From CATOSP01 sp034422355 (GTDB lineage Bacteria > Chloroflexota > Dehalococcoidia > Lucifugimonadales > UBA3495), in contig DAOUJS010000124.1 of NCBI GenBank assembly GCA_034422355.1, positions 1 through 64,000 on the forward strand: 64,000 nt of DNA. Reading direction: 5' to 3'. Below, piece after piece: positions 24,880 through 31,918 of the stretch; position 1 is the first letter of the stretch, and each line of letters begins with the position of its first letter. The translations under genes were made by a program, and so were the position numbers. Under the pieces are notes generated by a model. The model was given only the letters and a program-made list of their open reading frames with translations. It searched no databases and was not told the DNA's origin.

Positions 24880-25278
24880 TTATGCCACCTTCATACTCTC
24901 ACCGTACTTCTCGATGAGGGACATGAACAGGTTGTGGCGCGGCGGGTTGGTCTCTTCGATGTCGGACTTCCGCAGGTAGACGCGCAGCATCGGTTCATCG
25001 TTATCGTCGATGAACCACACCGAATAGCTGGGGAGTCCCTGGGCGTTGGTGGTGTGGATGAACCTCATCTCCCGCACGTCGTCCATCTGCATGTGCAGGT
25101 GGGTGCCGTCGGCGGCCAGGAAGGTGACAATCTTCCCGTCGTCGGTGAATTGCAGGTCTTCAAACATGGTATACACCTCGGCGGTCGCGCTGGCGTTGGC
25201 CAGCATCAGCACCACCTCGGCAAATCCGGGTTGACAGTCGTCGAGAACCTGGCGTACTACGCTACTACCTTGGACCAC
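24880..25278 (-). CDS. ChuX/HutX-like protein heading the cobalamin operon
   Basis: A 132-residue protein, first in the riboswitch-controlled operon. The start is a GTG at 25278 with GGAGGG five bases before it; a longer open frame to 25416 would run through the terminator and repeat and is rejected. The C-terminal half reads LPSYSVWFIDDNDEPMLRVY then LRKSDIEETNP, which resembles the heme-utilisation ChuX/HutX/HemS fold (pattern PS.S..F.D..G..M.K.Y..R). The middle has DDGKIVTFLAADGTHLHMQM. A tetrapyrrole-binding or carrier role for corrinoids is an inference from fold resemblance and gene position. No signal peptide is visible. Confidence 0.65.
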   Translation of the reverse strand: MVQGSSVVRQVLDDCQPGFAEVVLMLANASATAEVYTMFEDLQFTDDGKIVTFLAADGTHLHMQMDDVREMRFIHTTNAQGLPSYSVWFIDDNDEPMLRVYLRKSDIEETNPPRHNLFMSLIEKYGESMKVA

Positions 25279-25311
25279 GTTACCCTCCAAAGTGGATGCA
25301 GTCGGTGAAAC

Positions 25312-25337
25312 AAAAAGGCCCGGCTTCACGGCCGGGC
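25312..25337 (-). terminator. Intrinsic terminator between riboswitch and operon
   Basis: On the minus strand GCCCGGC-CGTGAA-GCCGGGC forms a 7-bp GC stem (25337-25318) followed by CTTTTTG. It sits about 90 bases after the aptamer and 34 bases before the first start codon, as expected for a transcription-attenuating expression platform. Confidence 0.8.
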
Positions 25338-25347
25338 GGCCGCCCAC

Positions 25348-25380
25348 GGAGGCAAATTCGGGGCGGCGGCGGGATATAAC
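25348..25380. repeat. Isolated copy of the cbiZ 33-bp repeat in the leader
   Basis: The 33 bases match the first cbiZ repeat unit at 29 positions. It lies between the aptamer and the terminator, so it is part of the transcribed leader, and its GC-rich half could pair with flanking sequence. Confidence 0.85.
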
Positions 25381-25424
25381 AAAAGACTCATACCCTTTCT
25401 CCGCGAAGTGTATCAAGTCGGGCC

Positions 25425-25624
25425 TGGAGGCAGGTTTCCTGGCTTCCGGACCCGGAATTCCACCCGCTGCCAGCCCCTCAAACAGGGATTGTAGGGCAAT
25501 GGGCGTTTCCCGTACCGGTTACAGTGGCGGGACCGCGCCGGACTCCCACCGGCTTCCCTTTCAAGCCCCTTCCCCGGGGCCACCACCAGGCTGAATTAAC
25601 TGTTGTTAAAGGGCACCCACCGGG
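25425..25624 (-). ncRNA. Cobalamin riboswitch
   Basis: Reading leftward, the conserved elements appear in order: GGGTGCCC near the 5' side, GGGAAGCCGGTGGGAGTCCGG, the segment CGGTCCCGCCACTGTAA (B12-box core CGCCACTGT), and at the 3' side AAGCCAGGAAACCTGCC. These match the adenosylcobalamin-type aptamer. It lies downstream of a strong promoter and upstream of an intrinsic terminator and the B12 operon, so effector binding should reduce operon expression. Confidence 0.95.
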
Positions 25625-25660
25625 GCTAAGGCTGCAGGTAGGAAAAGTCCCGTTGGGCTA

Positions 25661-25704
25661 GGGTGCCATTGTATGCCAGCCCATACCCTCAGTCAATGGC
25701 ACCC
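25661..25704 (-). promoter_or_regulatory. Promoter of the cobalamin operon, inside an inverted repeat
   Basis: On the minus strand TTGACT (25696-25691), 17 bases and TACAAT (25673-25668) form a near-consensus promoter. Its two boxes lie within the arms of a perfect 11-bp inverted repeat (GGGTGCCATTG at 25661-25671, CAATGGCACCC at 25694-25704). Transcription would start near 25661, giving a leader of about 380 bases that includes the riboswitch. The repeat could be an operator or a terminator for the Uma2 gene that ends at 25725. Confidence 0.75.
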
Positions 25705-25724
25705 GCGGCGACGCAGAGTAGAGA

Positions 25725-26465
25725 TTATCCCCGTTGCTGGCGGCGGAGTTGCTCCCGCAGTCGGCGCACTTCCGCCTCTGCTTCGACGGCCCGGCGCTCG
25801 GCCTCGGCGCGGGCGGCAGCTTCGGCCCGCCAGTTCTCCAGGTAACGCCCGGTGGCCGGATCGTAGAACCGGGGCCAGCCTTCGTCCCAGCACAGGCTCA
25901 GACCCAGGGCCGGGCTGTACGCCTTGAGAATGCCGTCGGGTTCCATGGTCAACTCCACGGCCCGGTACTCGCCACCGGCCAGAATGCCGCCGTACAGGGC
26001 TGCGCCGTGGTTCCGGCCTCCACTGGGGTCGAACCGCCAGTATTCGGGGACGCCGATACGGGCGTAGATTCCTGGTTTCCGGTCAACGTCCACCCTTGCC
26101 GTGGTTGGCGACGCGATCTCCAGGACCCAGTCCGGCGGCTTGCCCGCCTCCCAGGGCAAGTAGAGCCTGCGCTCGCGTATGGCCTGCGCATCGACACCGA
26201 AGGCGATGTAGACGTCGGGAGAGACGCGGACGTTCAGGTTGTTGGGGTCGTAGCAGATGTTGGTCTCACGATTGAGGAATACGTCCGGCCTGCCGCCGAA
26301 CCCGGTGAAGCGGGCACGGAGTACGCCGATGATTTCGTCCATCTCATCGTTCTGGTCCATGGCGTCTTCCGGGTGCTCCGACACAGAGGGGTCGAAGTCG
26401 AGGCTGTCGTAGTCAATCTCTCCCCCCCGCTGGTAGGGCAGCATGGCAGTTGCGGGCATGGTCAT
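25725..26465 (-). CDS. Uma2-family (DUF820) endonuclease-like protein
   Basis: A PD-(D/E)XK-fold Uma2 protein with C-terminal coiled coil. Key blocks are VRVSPDVYIAFGVD (catalytic Asp of SPD), PDWVLEIASPTTARVDVDRK (Glu and following residues) and KPGIYARIGVPEYWRFDPSG. The last about 45 residues (ENWRAEAAARAEAERRAVEA onward) are an Ala/Glu/Arg-rich coiled coil. Several ATGs lie at the N-terminus; the one at 26465 has GGGGAG at spacing 7. This family is greatly expanded in cyanobacteria and Chloroflexota, and its biological role is not known. Confidence 0.85.
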   Translation of the reverse strand: MTMPATAMLPYQRGGEIDYDSLDFDPSVSEHPEDAMDQNDEMDEIIGVLRARFTGFGGRPDVFLNRETNICYDPNNLNVRVSPDVYIAFGVDAQAIRERRLYLPWEAGKPPDWVLEIASPTTARVDVDRKPGIYARIGVPEYWRFDPSGGRNHGAALYGGILAGGEYRAVELTMEPDGILKAYSPALGLSLCWDEGWPRFYDPATGRYLENWRAEAAARAEAERRAVEAEAEVRRLREQLRRQQRG

Positions 26466-26573
26466 AGCGGAACTCCCCATCGGGGCCGGGGTCTTCGGTG
26501 TTCCCCCGGTTGGAGCGGATTATAGCCGAGTGGGTCGGCGGTGGAGAAGAGTGTTGGCGGCCCGGAGCCTTCC

Positions 26574-28412
26574 TCAGCGCCGCCACTCGGCTATGTTCCA
26601 CATCTCGCTGTCCCAGCCGTTGATCTCGACGCCTTTCAGGGTGTTCAGGTGGGCGGAGACCAGACCCCGGTTCACCAGGGGAATATGGTAATAGTTTTGG
26701 ACCAAGACGTTGTTTAGCTGCTTGACCAGCCTCTCCCGCTCGGGGCCGGTCTCCGTCTGTGACAATTCGGCGTACAACGCATCGTACTCAGGGTTGCAGG
26801 CGCGGGATATGTTTCTACCGCCCCAGTGATTGTCCTTTGTCGGGACCTGGCCGCAGAGCCGGCCCGACAGGTATTCCTGGGGGTCAATGCCGGTAAGGTC
26901 GGTGTACATCTGTACATCGGCGAAGAACCTGCGGAGCGAAGCCTCCGCGTTGACTTCATGCTCACTGCCGAAGAAGAGGCTGGCGTCATGGTGTGCCAGT
27001 TCCGTCTCTATGCCTATCTGACGCCACCAGCCGCGTATCAGATCCTGGGTATCCTGCCGGATGGAGTTAGTCGAGGTCTGGTAAGTGATCCGAAGCGGGA
27101 TGCCGTTGTGCTCCCGGATGCCGTCACCGTCGGTATCGACGACGTTGTTATCGTCCAGCAATCGCTTTGCGCCTTCTATGTCCTGATCCAGGCACCCATC
27201 GTTGGCGGTCGAGGCGTAATGTGGCGGCCCCGCGATCAGGTTACAGGTGGGTTTCCCGGCGAACCCGTAAAGCTCCCCGGCAATGTATCCCCGGTCAATG
27301 GCCATCGACATGGCCTGGGGAATGGCAGTGAAGGTCAGGAAGGGGTGTGGGTTCTGGCCGTCAAGGTATTCGGAGCGGTCCTCGCCCAGCTCCGGGTCAG
27401 GGCTGGTCTGGTTAACTATGATCTGTTCCACCAGGCCAGCGAAGGCCGAGACAACCTTCCCCTCTCCGGCGGCTTCCATACTGCCCAGGACCTTGGGATC
27501 AACCTGTAGGTTCCAGGCGTAGTCGGCTTCCCCGTCCTCCAGTACCGTACGGGCCGCCGAGATTGCGTCGCCGCCTCCTTTCATCACCACGCGGTCGAAG
27601 TAGGGTTCCGGCCCCCGGTAGAAGGGGTTGCGCTCGTAGACTGCCTCATCGTTGGTCTTGAAGCCGGTGATCCTGTAAGGTCCGGTGCCCAGGGGCGCTA
27701 TGTTCCGCTCATGGCATGGCTCGGACTCAGCAGCCTCACCAACGCAGTTGGTGAACTGCGCCTGGCTGATGATGGGAGTACCGTGTCCCACGAAGGCAAT
27801 GTAAGGATAGGGAGTAGGCGCATCGAAACTGATCCGGACAGTGGTGTCATCGAGGGCCATCACATCTGATATGCCGGTGAACGCTGCGCTGGCCGTGCAT
27901 CCGGTGTCCTCATCGGTGCAGTAGCGCCAGGTGAATACCACGTCCTGGGCGGTCATGTCGCTGCCGTCCGACCATTTCAGGCTATCCTTCAGCTTCCAGG
28001 TGATCGAAGTCAGATCCTCGTTGACGCCGCCGTTCTCGACAGTCGGTATCTCCGCGGCCAGCGCCGGTACCAGGTTGCCGTCCGGGTCATACTTGGCCAG
28101 CGGCTCAAGAGTAATCGCGCCTGCGTCCTCGTCCTTGTTCCCCTGCGACAGGTACGGCCCGGGCAGTGTCGGCGCCTGCCAGTACAGGATAGTCAGCACT
28201 TTCTCATCATCCGGGGCTGTCGGCTGAGGCGTTTCGGGAGGGGTTGTTGCCGTTGGGTCAGGGGTAGACGTGGGGACGGCAGCGGGCGTTTCGGTCGGAG
28301 CCAGAGCGGCGGGTGTCTCCGTGGCCGGGTTGGTGCAAGCGAGAATGACAACCAGGGCGGCCAGGAAGATAGCGCATTTCAGGAAAGCGTGCATAGCGTG
28401 GTTTCCAGGCAT
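26574..28412 (-). CDS. ABC transporter substrate-binding lipoprotein (SBP family 5), stand-alone
   Basis: A 612-residue oligopeptide-type binding protein. A signal peptide ends in the lipobox VVILACTN, followed by a Thr/Pro-rich linker of about 40 residues (TETPAALAPTETPAAVPT). The body has LEPLAKYDPDGNLVPALAAE, WKLKDSLKWSDGSDMTAQDV then VFTWRY, IAPLGTGPYRITGFKTND, and IPQAMSMAIDRGYIAGELYG, all typical of family 5. The start could be the ATG at 28412 or the one six codons later. No permease or ATPase genes are adjacent, so it must serve a transporter encoded elsewhere. Confidence 0.9.
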   Translation of the reverse strand: MPGNHAMHAFLKCAIFLAALVVILACTNPATETPAALAPTETPAAVPTSTPDPTATTPPETPQPTAPDDEKVLTILYWQAPTLPGPYLSQGNKDEDAGAITLEPLAKYDPDGNLVPALAAEIPTVENGGVNEDLTSITWKLKDSLKWSDGSDMTAQDVVFTWRYCTDEDTGCTASAAFTGISDVMALDDTTVRISFDAPTPYPYIAFVGHGTPIISQAQFTNCVGEAAESEPCHERNIAPLGTGPYRITGFKTNDEAVYERNPFYRGPEPYFDRVVMKGGGDAISAARTVLEDGEADYAWNLQVDPKVLGSMEAAGEGKVVSAFAGLVEQIIVNQTSPDPELGEDRSEYLDGQNPHPFLTFTAIPQAMSMAIDRGYIAGELYGFAGKPTCNLIAGPPHYASTANDGCLDQDIEGAKRLLDDNNVVDTDGDGIREHNGIPLRITYQTSTNSIRQDTQDLIRGWWRQIGIETELAHHDASLFFGSEHEVNAEASLRRFFADVQMYTDLTGIDPQEYLSGRLCGQVPTKDNHWGGRNISRACNPEYDALYAELSQTETGPERERLVKQLNNVLVQNYYHIPLVNRGLVSAHLNTLKGVEINGWDSEMWNIAEWRR

Positions 28413-28493
28413 ACTCCGGTTAGTGTGAGGCAGAAGTGATTTTTAAGCGCCACCAGGGGCGGATCTCATGCGGGCGTGCCGGCCGGCATGTCG

Positions 28494-28910
28494 TCATGGG
28501 GCTGCGTTCCCAGAGCGCCACAGGCGGCACCCGGCGACGCCCATCACGATGGGCATCATGGTGTCTATGACGATCCACAGTTGGCCATCGGGAACGTTGT
28601 CCGGGTCCAGGTTGCTGAACCAGTTCCAGAAGAACACTATGAAAATGGCCACAGCGCCGTAGAACACCGTGTTGGTCTCCAGGTACCGCTTCAGGTCGGC
28701 GTCGGAGTCCCCGTCCGTGCGCCGCTTCTCCAGGAATGTGGCGACGAGGGTGATGATCATCCCAGCGCCCATGAACCAGTTGAGGACCTCCCACACGGGG
28801 AACGGGGCGTCCCCTCCCGGGTGGTACAGCGGCGTGATGATGAAATGCACCGCAACTGCCACCGCCACCAGCACTAAGTAGGCTGCGATCAAACGCATCA
28901 ATATGGCCAT
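28494..28910 (-). CDS. Small four-helix membrane protein of unknown function
   Basis: A 138-residue protein. The ATG at 28910 is preceded by GGGGAGG at spacing 5; the frame extends upstream without support. Four hydrophobic segments are visible: LMRLIAAYLVLVAVAVAVHF, VLNWFMGAGMIITLVATFLE, FYGAVAIFIVFFWNWF and LWIVIDTMMPIVMGVAGC. A charged loop KRRTDGDSDADLKRYLETN joins the second and third. I do not recognise the family. Confidence 0.7.
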   Translation of the reverse strand: MAILMRLIAAYLVLVAVAVAVHFIITPLYHPGGDAPFPVWEVLNWFMGAGMIITLVATFLEKRRTDGDSDADLKRYLETNTVFYGAVAIFIVFFWNWFSNLDPDNVPDGQLWIVIDTMMPIVMGVAGCRLWRSGNAAP

Positions 28911-29045
28911 AACGCCTCCCCGGGCCGGAGTGAGAAGCCGGGACGTATCCAATGTATCACCGCCGCCCCCTCTGATACCACAACCGGGGGTGCGGGTAAT
29001 GGCATCTTTACCGGGTGGCCGGCAACCGGCGTCCGTCGCCACTGT

Positions 29046-29073
29046 TTGACAGCACTTGCCCTGCGCCTATAAT
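29046..29073 (+). promoter_or_regulatory. Consensus promoter of ridA
   Basis: TTGACA at 29046-29051 and TATAAT at 29068-29073 are both perfect consensus boxes with a 16-base spacer. Transcription would start about 70 bases before the ridA ATG. Confidence 0.85.
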
Positions 29074-29147
29074 GAGTCGAATCCCAGACCAATATCAGGT
29101 TGCCGCCGGGCCGCTATCCCGGTTGAAGCAGCCGGAGGAAGTGCGCC

Positions 29148-29534
29148 ATGCCCCGCAAAGAGATCATCACCTGCGACAAGCTCGCTCCGGGACGCGGCCT
29201 GCTGTCCCACGCCACCCGCTTCGGGAATATGGTCTACGTCCAGGGATGCACCGGACGCCATCCCACCACCGGGGAGGTGGGAAAGGACATCCGCGAACAG
29301 ACCCGCTACACTTTGGAGCGCATCAAGCTGATCCTGGAGGCGGCGGGTACGTCCATGGACAACGTGCTGACCAACACCTGCTACGTCACCAAGGCGGAGG
29401 ACCTCGAGGGCTTCAACGAGGTCTACGGGGAGTACTTCACGGAAGACCGCCCGGCGCGGACGGCCATCATCGTCCAGTTCGGCGCGGCCGACAACCTGGT
29501 GGAAGTGACCTCCACCGCCTGCATCCCGGACTAA
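29148..29534 (+). CDS. RidA/YjgF-family protein
   Basis: A 128-residue protein of the Rid family, whose best-studied members hydrolyse reactive enamine/imine intermediates from PLP enzymes. The core shows GNMVYVQGCTGRHPTTGEVG, DIREQTRYTLERIKLILEAA, GTSMDNVLTNTCYVTKAEDL, RPARTAIIVQF and LVEVTSTACIPD. The Arg of RPART is the substrate-carboxylate contact in RidA, and the C-terminal Glu (VEVTSTA) is in the right place, so it may be active. It has a perfect promoter and GGAGGAAG ahead of the ATG. The next gene, a RAM domain, follows 80 bases later. Confidence 0.92.
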   Translation: MPRKEIITCDKLAPGRGLLSHATRFGNMVYVQGCTGRHPTTGEVGKDIREQTRYTLERIKLILEAAGTSMDNVLTNTCYVTKAEDLEGFNEVYGEYFTEDRPARTAIIVQFGAADNLVEVTSTACIPD

Positions 29535-29614
29535 CCCTCAGAGGCCGAGCCGCCGCAGGGCCTGGGCCTGACTGTGAGGCCGGAACGGCGAGTTGGCGCA
29601 CCCAGGAGTAGCCC

Positions 29615-29848
29615 GTGGGCACAAGCGCATACATCCTCATAGAGGTACAGGTGGGCCGGGTTGTTGAGGTGGTCCGGATGTTGAGACAGCTTGACGGGGT
29701 CCGCTCGGCGGACGCCATTACCGGCCCCTTCGACGCCATAGCCCTCATCGAGGCCCCGAATATGGCCGCCGTCGCCGACCTTGTGACGGGCCAGGTCCAG
29801 AGCATCCGGGGCGTCCTCAAGACCATTACCTGCGTCACCGCCGGCTAG
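29615..29848 (+). CDS. Stand-alone Lrp/AsnC ligand-binding (RAM) domain
   Basis: A 77-residue protein consisting only of the alpha/beta effector domain of Lrp-family regulators, without a helix-turn-helix. It reads SAYILIEVQVGRVVEVVRML, GVRSADAITGPFDAIALIEA and VLKTITCVTAG, matching the usual beta-alpha-beta pattern (TGPYD...V.G). The start is GTG at 29615 with AGGAG upstream. Such single domains bind amino acids or modulate partner regulators; which one applies here is unknown. Confidence 0.82.
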   Translation: MGTSAYILIEVQVGRVVEVVRMLRQLDGVRSADAITGPFDAIALIEAPNMAAVADLVTGQVQSIRGVLKTITCVTAG

Positions 29849-29986
29849 GCCCACACCGTCACCCTGGCCATCGAGGAACGCCAAGGCGGAATGCGTGACC
29901 CGCGCCTCCACAGGTTGACCCGGAAGGCGGCAGGGCGTAGAATCTGGCTCTCAGCGACCGGTAGCGGGCCGCTCCTTCAGCGGTTC

Positions 29987-30002
29987 CCCTGACTTGTCAG
30001 GG
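29987..30002. terminator. Short hairpin between convergent genes
   Basis: CCCTGAC-TT-GTCAGGG forms a compact stem in the 180-base gap between the RAM gene and the CMD gene, which run toward each other. No T-run is adjacent, so the role is uncertain. Confidence 0.35.
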
Positions 30003-30028
30003 CCGGCCGCTCCTTCTTTGCCCCGGAC

Positions 30029-30601
30029 TTACGCCCCAGGAGCCGGGCCGGTCTGGTAGCTCAGGGCCGACGCGGTCCCTTCAGGCAGGTCCACCTCCAG
30101 GGCTTGCAGGGCGTGGGCCAGGGTGTGGTAGTAGCCGCTGACCACCAGCACGTCGACGACCCCGGCGTCTCCGACCCGGGAGCGCAACGCCTCGAAGGTG
30201 GCGTCGGACACCCGGTGCTGGCGCAGCAACTCCAGCACGAACTGGACCACGGCGGCGTCATCGGGAGCCAGTCCCACCGGGGCGCGGAACTCGTGGATGG
30301 CGGCTATCACGTCATCGCCGATGCCCGCCTCATGCGCCGCCCGCTGGTTCACCGTCCAGACGTAATGCCCGTGGGCCTCCCGCGCCGCGGCCAGCACGGC
30401 CAGCGCCTTCACCCGTGGGTCCAGCGGGGTCTCGAACCGGGCGTACCCTCCCAGGGTTGCCAGGTTGCCCGCGGCGGCGGGGTTGTTCAGCAGCGCGGCG
30501 TAGTTCCGGGCAACGCCGCCCCGGCTGGTCTCGATTTCGTCCCAGACCTTCTGACCCTCGGGCGTCATGCTGTCTCGTGTGGCAAACGGTACTCTGGCCA
30601 T
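30029..30601 (-). CDS. Carboxymuconolactone decarboxylase-fold protein
   Basis: A 190-residue all-helical AhpD/CMD-like protein. The domain core is LDPRVKALAVLAAAREAHGH then YVWTVNQRAAHEAGIGDDVI (about residues 62-101). The region resembles 4-carboxymuconolactone decarboxylases (E..H.Y.W..H/Q...A...G) rather than peroxidase-type AhpD, since the CxxC redox pair is absent. The ATG at 30601, preceded by GGGGAGA, is chosen over one five codons upstream. The likely reaction is unknown, and such proteins often accompany aromatic or xenobiotic degradation. Confidence 0.85.
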   Translation of the reverse strand: MARVPFATRDSMTPEGQKVWDEIETSRGGVARNYAALLNNPAAAGNLATLGGYARFETPLDPRVKALAVLAAAREAHGHYVWTVNQRAAHEAGIGDDVIAAIHEFRAPVGLAPDDAAVVQFVLELLRQHRVSDATFEALRSRVGDAGVVDVLVVSGYYHTLAHALQALEVDLPEGTASALSYQTGPAPGA

Positions 30602-30714
30602 GGTGCATCTCCCCAAGTGTGATTGGGCTGGATTATCTCACAATGAGGAGTAAGCGGGGGATAGGGTGGAGCGGGTTGGTTGCCGGACTGGGTTGGCAGT
30701 GGGCAGATATTGGC

Positions 30715-31077
30715 TTAGAAGGGACGTCCACTTATAACGGCTGGCATCAGGGACTTGTTCACCGGGTCCACCGCAAGCCCAAGGTTCTCCAGGGCGGTAG
30801 CGCCTAGCAGGAACACTTCCGGATTGCCGAACACGACAACGCACGGGGCCTCCCTGTCCATGACCTGCAGGTAGGCCGGTCCGATGCGCTGGGTAATCTG
30901 CGACCCGTCGGCCAGAGCCACATCCACCGTCCAGTTGAACGGCTCTATCTGAATGTCCCGCAGGAAATCCTCGGGGAATATGGAGTAGGTGGCGCCGGTG
31001 TCCACGAGAGCGTCGGCATAGACATACTCGCGGCTGTCCATGTTGGTGATGCCTATGTTTACGGCAAACGTGGCCAT
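30715..31077 (-). CDS. Small retropepsin-like aspartic protease domain protein (copy C)
   Basis: A 120-residue member of the same clan AA family. The active-site block is ADALVDTGATYSIFPEDFLR (about residues 22-41), and the late block is FLLGATALENLGLAVDPVNK. The ATG at 31077 gives the conserved start MATFAVNIGI, whereas the open frame runs upstream to 31236. It is more diverged from copies A and B than they are from each other. It follows a lipoprotein-like gene on the same strand 68 bases away. Confidence 0.78.
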   Translation of the reverse strand: MATFAVNIGITNMDSREYVYADALVDTGATYSIFPEDFLRDIQIEPFNWTVDVALADGSQITQRIGPAYLQVMDREAPCVVVFGNPEVFLLGATALENLGLAVDPVNKSLMPAVISGRPF

Positions 31078-31145
31078 ACCTGCTAGTCCTGCGATCCTGC
31101 CTATGAGATATTCCAACGAATCCGCTTCATCCATAAGGCCCATTG

Positions 31146-31622
31146 CTACTGAGCTGCCAACCAACGTGGCTTCATCAATGACTTGACGTACTGAGTATAC
31201 TCCGTTTCTTGGCCCTGATTTTGGCAATAGTCCCATCCCATCTGGCGAAGCTCTCCGAACACAATCCCCGTTTCTTGAGCCAACCCTATACCAGCGCGGT
31301 CATCTATGTCTTTACCGCGTTTTGCCCAATCGGAATAGGGTCCGGCTTGGCCATAACAGACAGAGTGAAATTGACTCTCATCTTTGAATTCAAGCAATTC
31401 GTGATAGAGTGATAGCATGGCAAGAGCATCATCTGAGAGTGGTGCGAGTGTGGGAGTCGGTTTCGACTGAAGAGGTGTGGCTAGTGACGCGGAAGTGGGA
31501 GATTGAGATATCGTCTCTCCATTCTTGGCGTCATTGCTGATGGCGATGATGGCTACGCAACCGACGAATAGCAGAAGAACGACTGAGATTGCGCCGATTG
31601 TGATCTTCCAAGTCTTAGACAT
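31146..31622 (-). CDS. Hypothetical membrane-anchored protein
   Basis: A 158-residue protein with an N-terminal hydrophobic anchor (ITIGAISVVLLLFVGCVAII), a Ser/Thr/Pro-rich spacer (residues about 38-62) and a soluble part with two Cys (SVCYGQ, WDYCQNQ). A Cys lies at the end of the hydrophobic stretch, but the context LLFVGCVA is only a loose lipobox. The ATG at 31622 follows a GGGGGG stretch. I do not recognise the family. Its upstream region holds the nested inverted repeat described separately. Confidence 0.65.
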   Translation of the reverse strand: MSKTWKITIGAISVVLLLFVGCVAIIAISNDAKNGETISQSPTSASLATPLQSKPTPTLAPLSDDALAMLSLYHELLEFKDESQFHSVCYGQAGPYSDWAKRGKDIDDRAGIGLAQETGIVFGELRQMGWDYCQNQGQETEYTQYVKSLMKPRWLAAQ

Positions 31623-31637
31623 CTGGGGAACCCCCCT

Positions 31638-31770
31638 GCAAGTAGGATTTGGCTACTTGCTACAGCCGCCTGGTCCTATACGTCAGCCTCGCAAGGGGGC
31701 GCGAGGCCAAACCCTTATCCAGGCTGACGTATTGACCTATTAAGAAAAGGTAGGACCGTAGGGCTGTAGC
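31638..31770. repeat. Nested inverted-repeat element upstream of the hypothetical gene
   Basis: Arms pair from outside inward: gctacagcc (31659-31667) with ggctgtagc (31762-31770), ggtccta (31672-31678) with taggacc (31751-31757), atacgtcagcct (31678-31689) with aggctgacgtat (31721-31732), and cctcgc (31688-31693) with gcgagg (31701-31706). A further hairpin, gcaagtag/ctacttgc (31638-31645 with 31653-31660), lies next to the start codon of the leftward gene. It may be a structured leader RNA or the remnant of a small palindromic mobile element. Confidence 0.7.
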
Positions 31771-31853
31771 AGGGGGAGTATATATCCCTACTTGTGGTGG
31801 GTAAAGAGGAACCTCACCTCTCCCGAAGGGGGGTTGGAGAGATTTCCGGCTCG

Positions 31854-31893
31854 CAAAAAGGCCAGACCGCGGCAATTGCCGCGGTCTGGCCTT
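31854..31893 (-). terminator. Intrinsic terminator of the molybdenum hydroxylase gene
   Basis: A perfect palindrome AAGGCCAGACCGCGGC-AATT and its complement (31858-31893) is followed on the minus strand by a T-run (31859-31855). It lies 25 bases after the stop of the leftward gene at 31919. The upstream bases 31771-31853 contain no recognisable gene. Confidence 0.85.
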
Positions 31894-31918
31894 CTGATTC
31901 CCTGGTATAACCGTCGGT

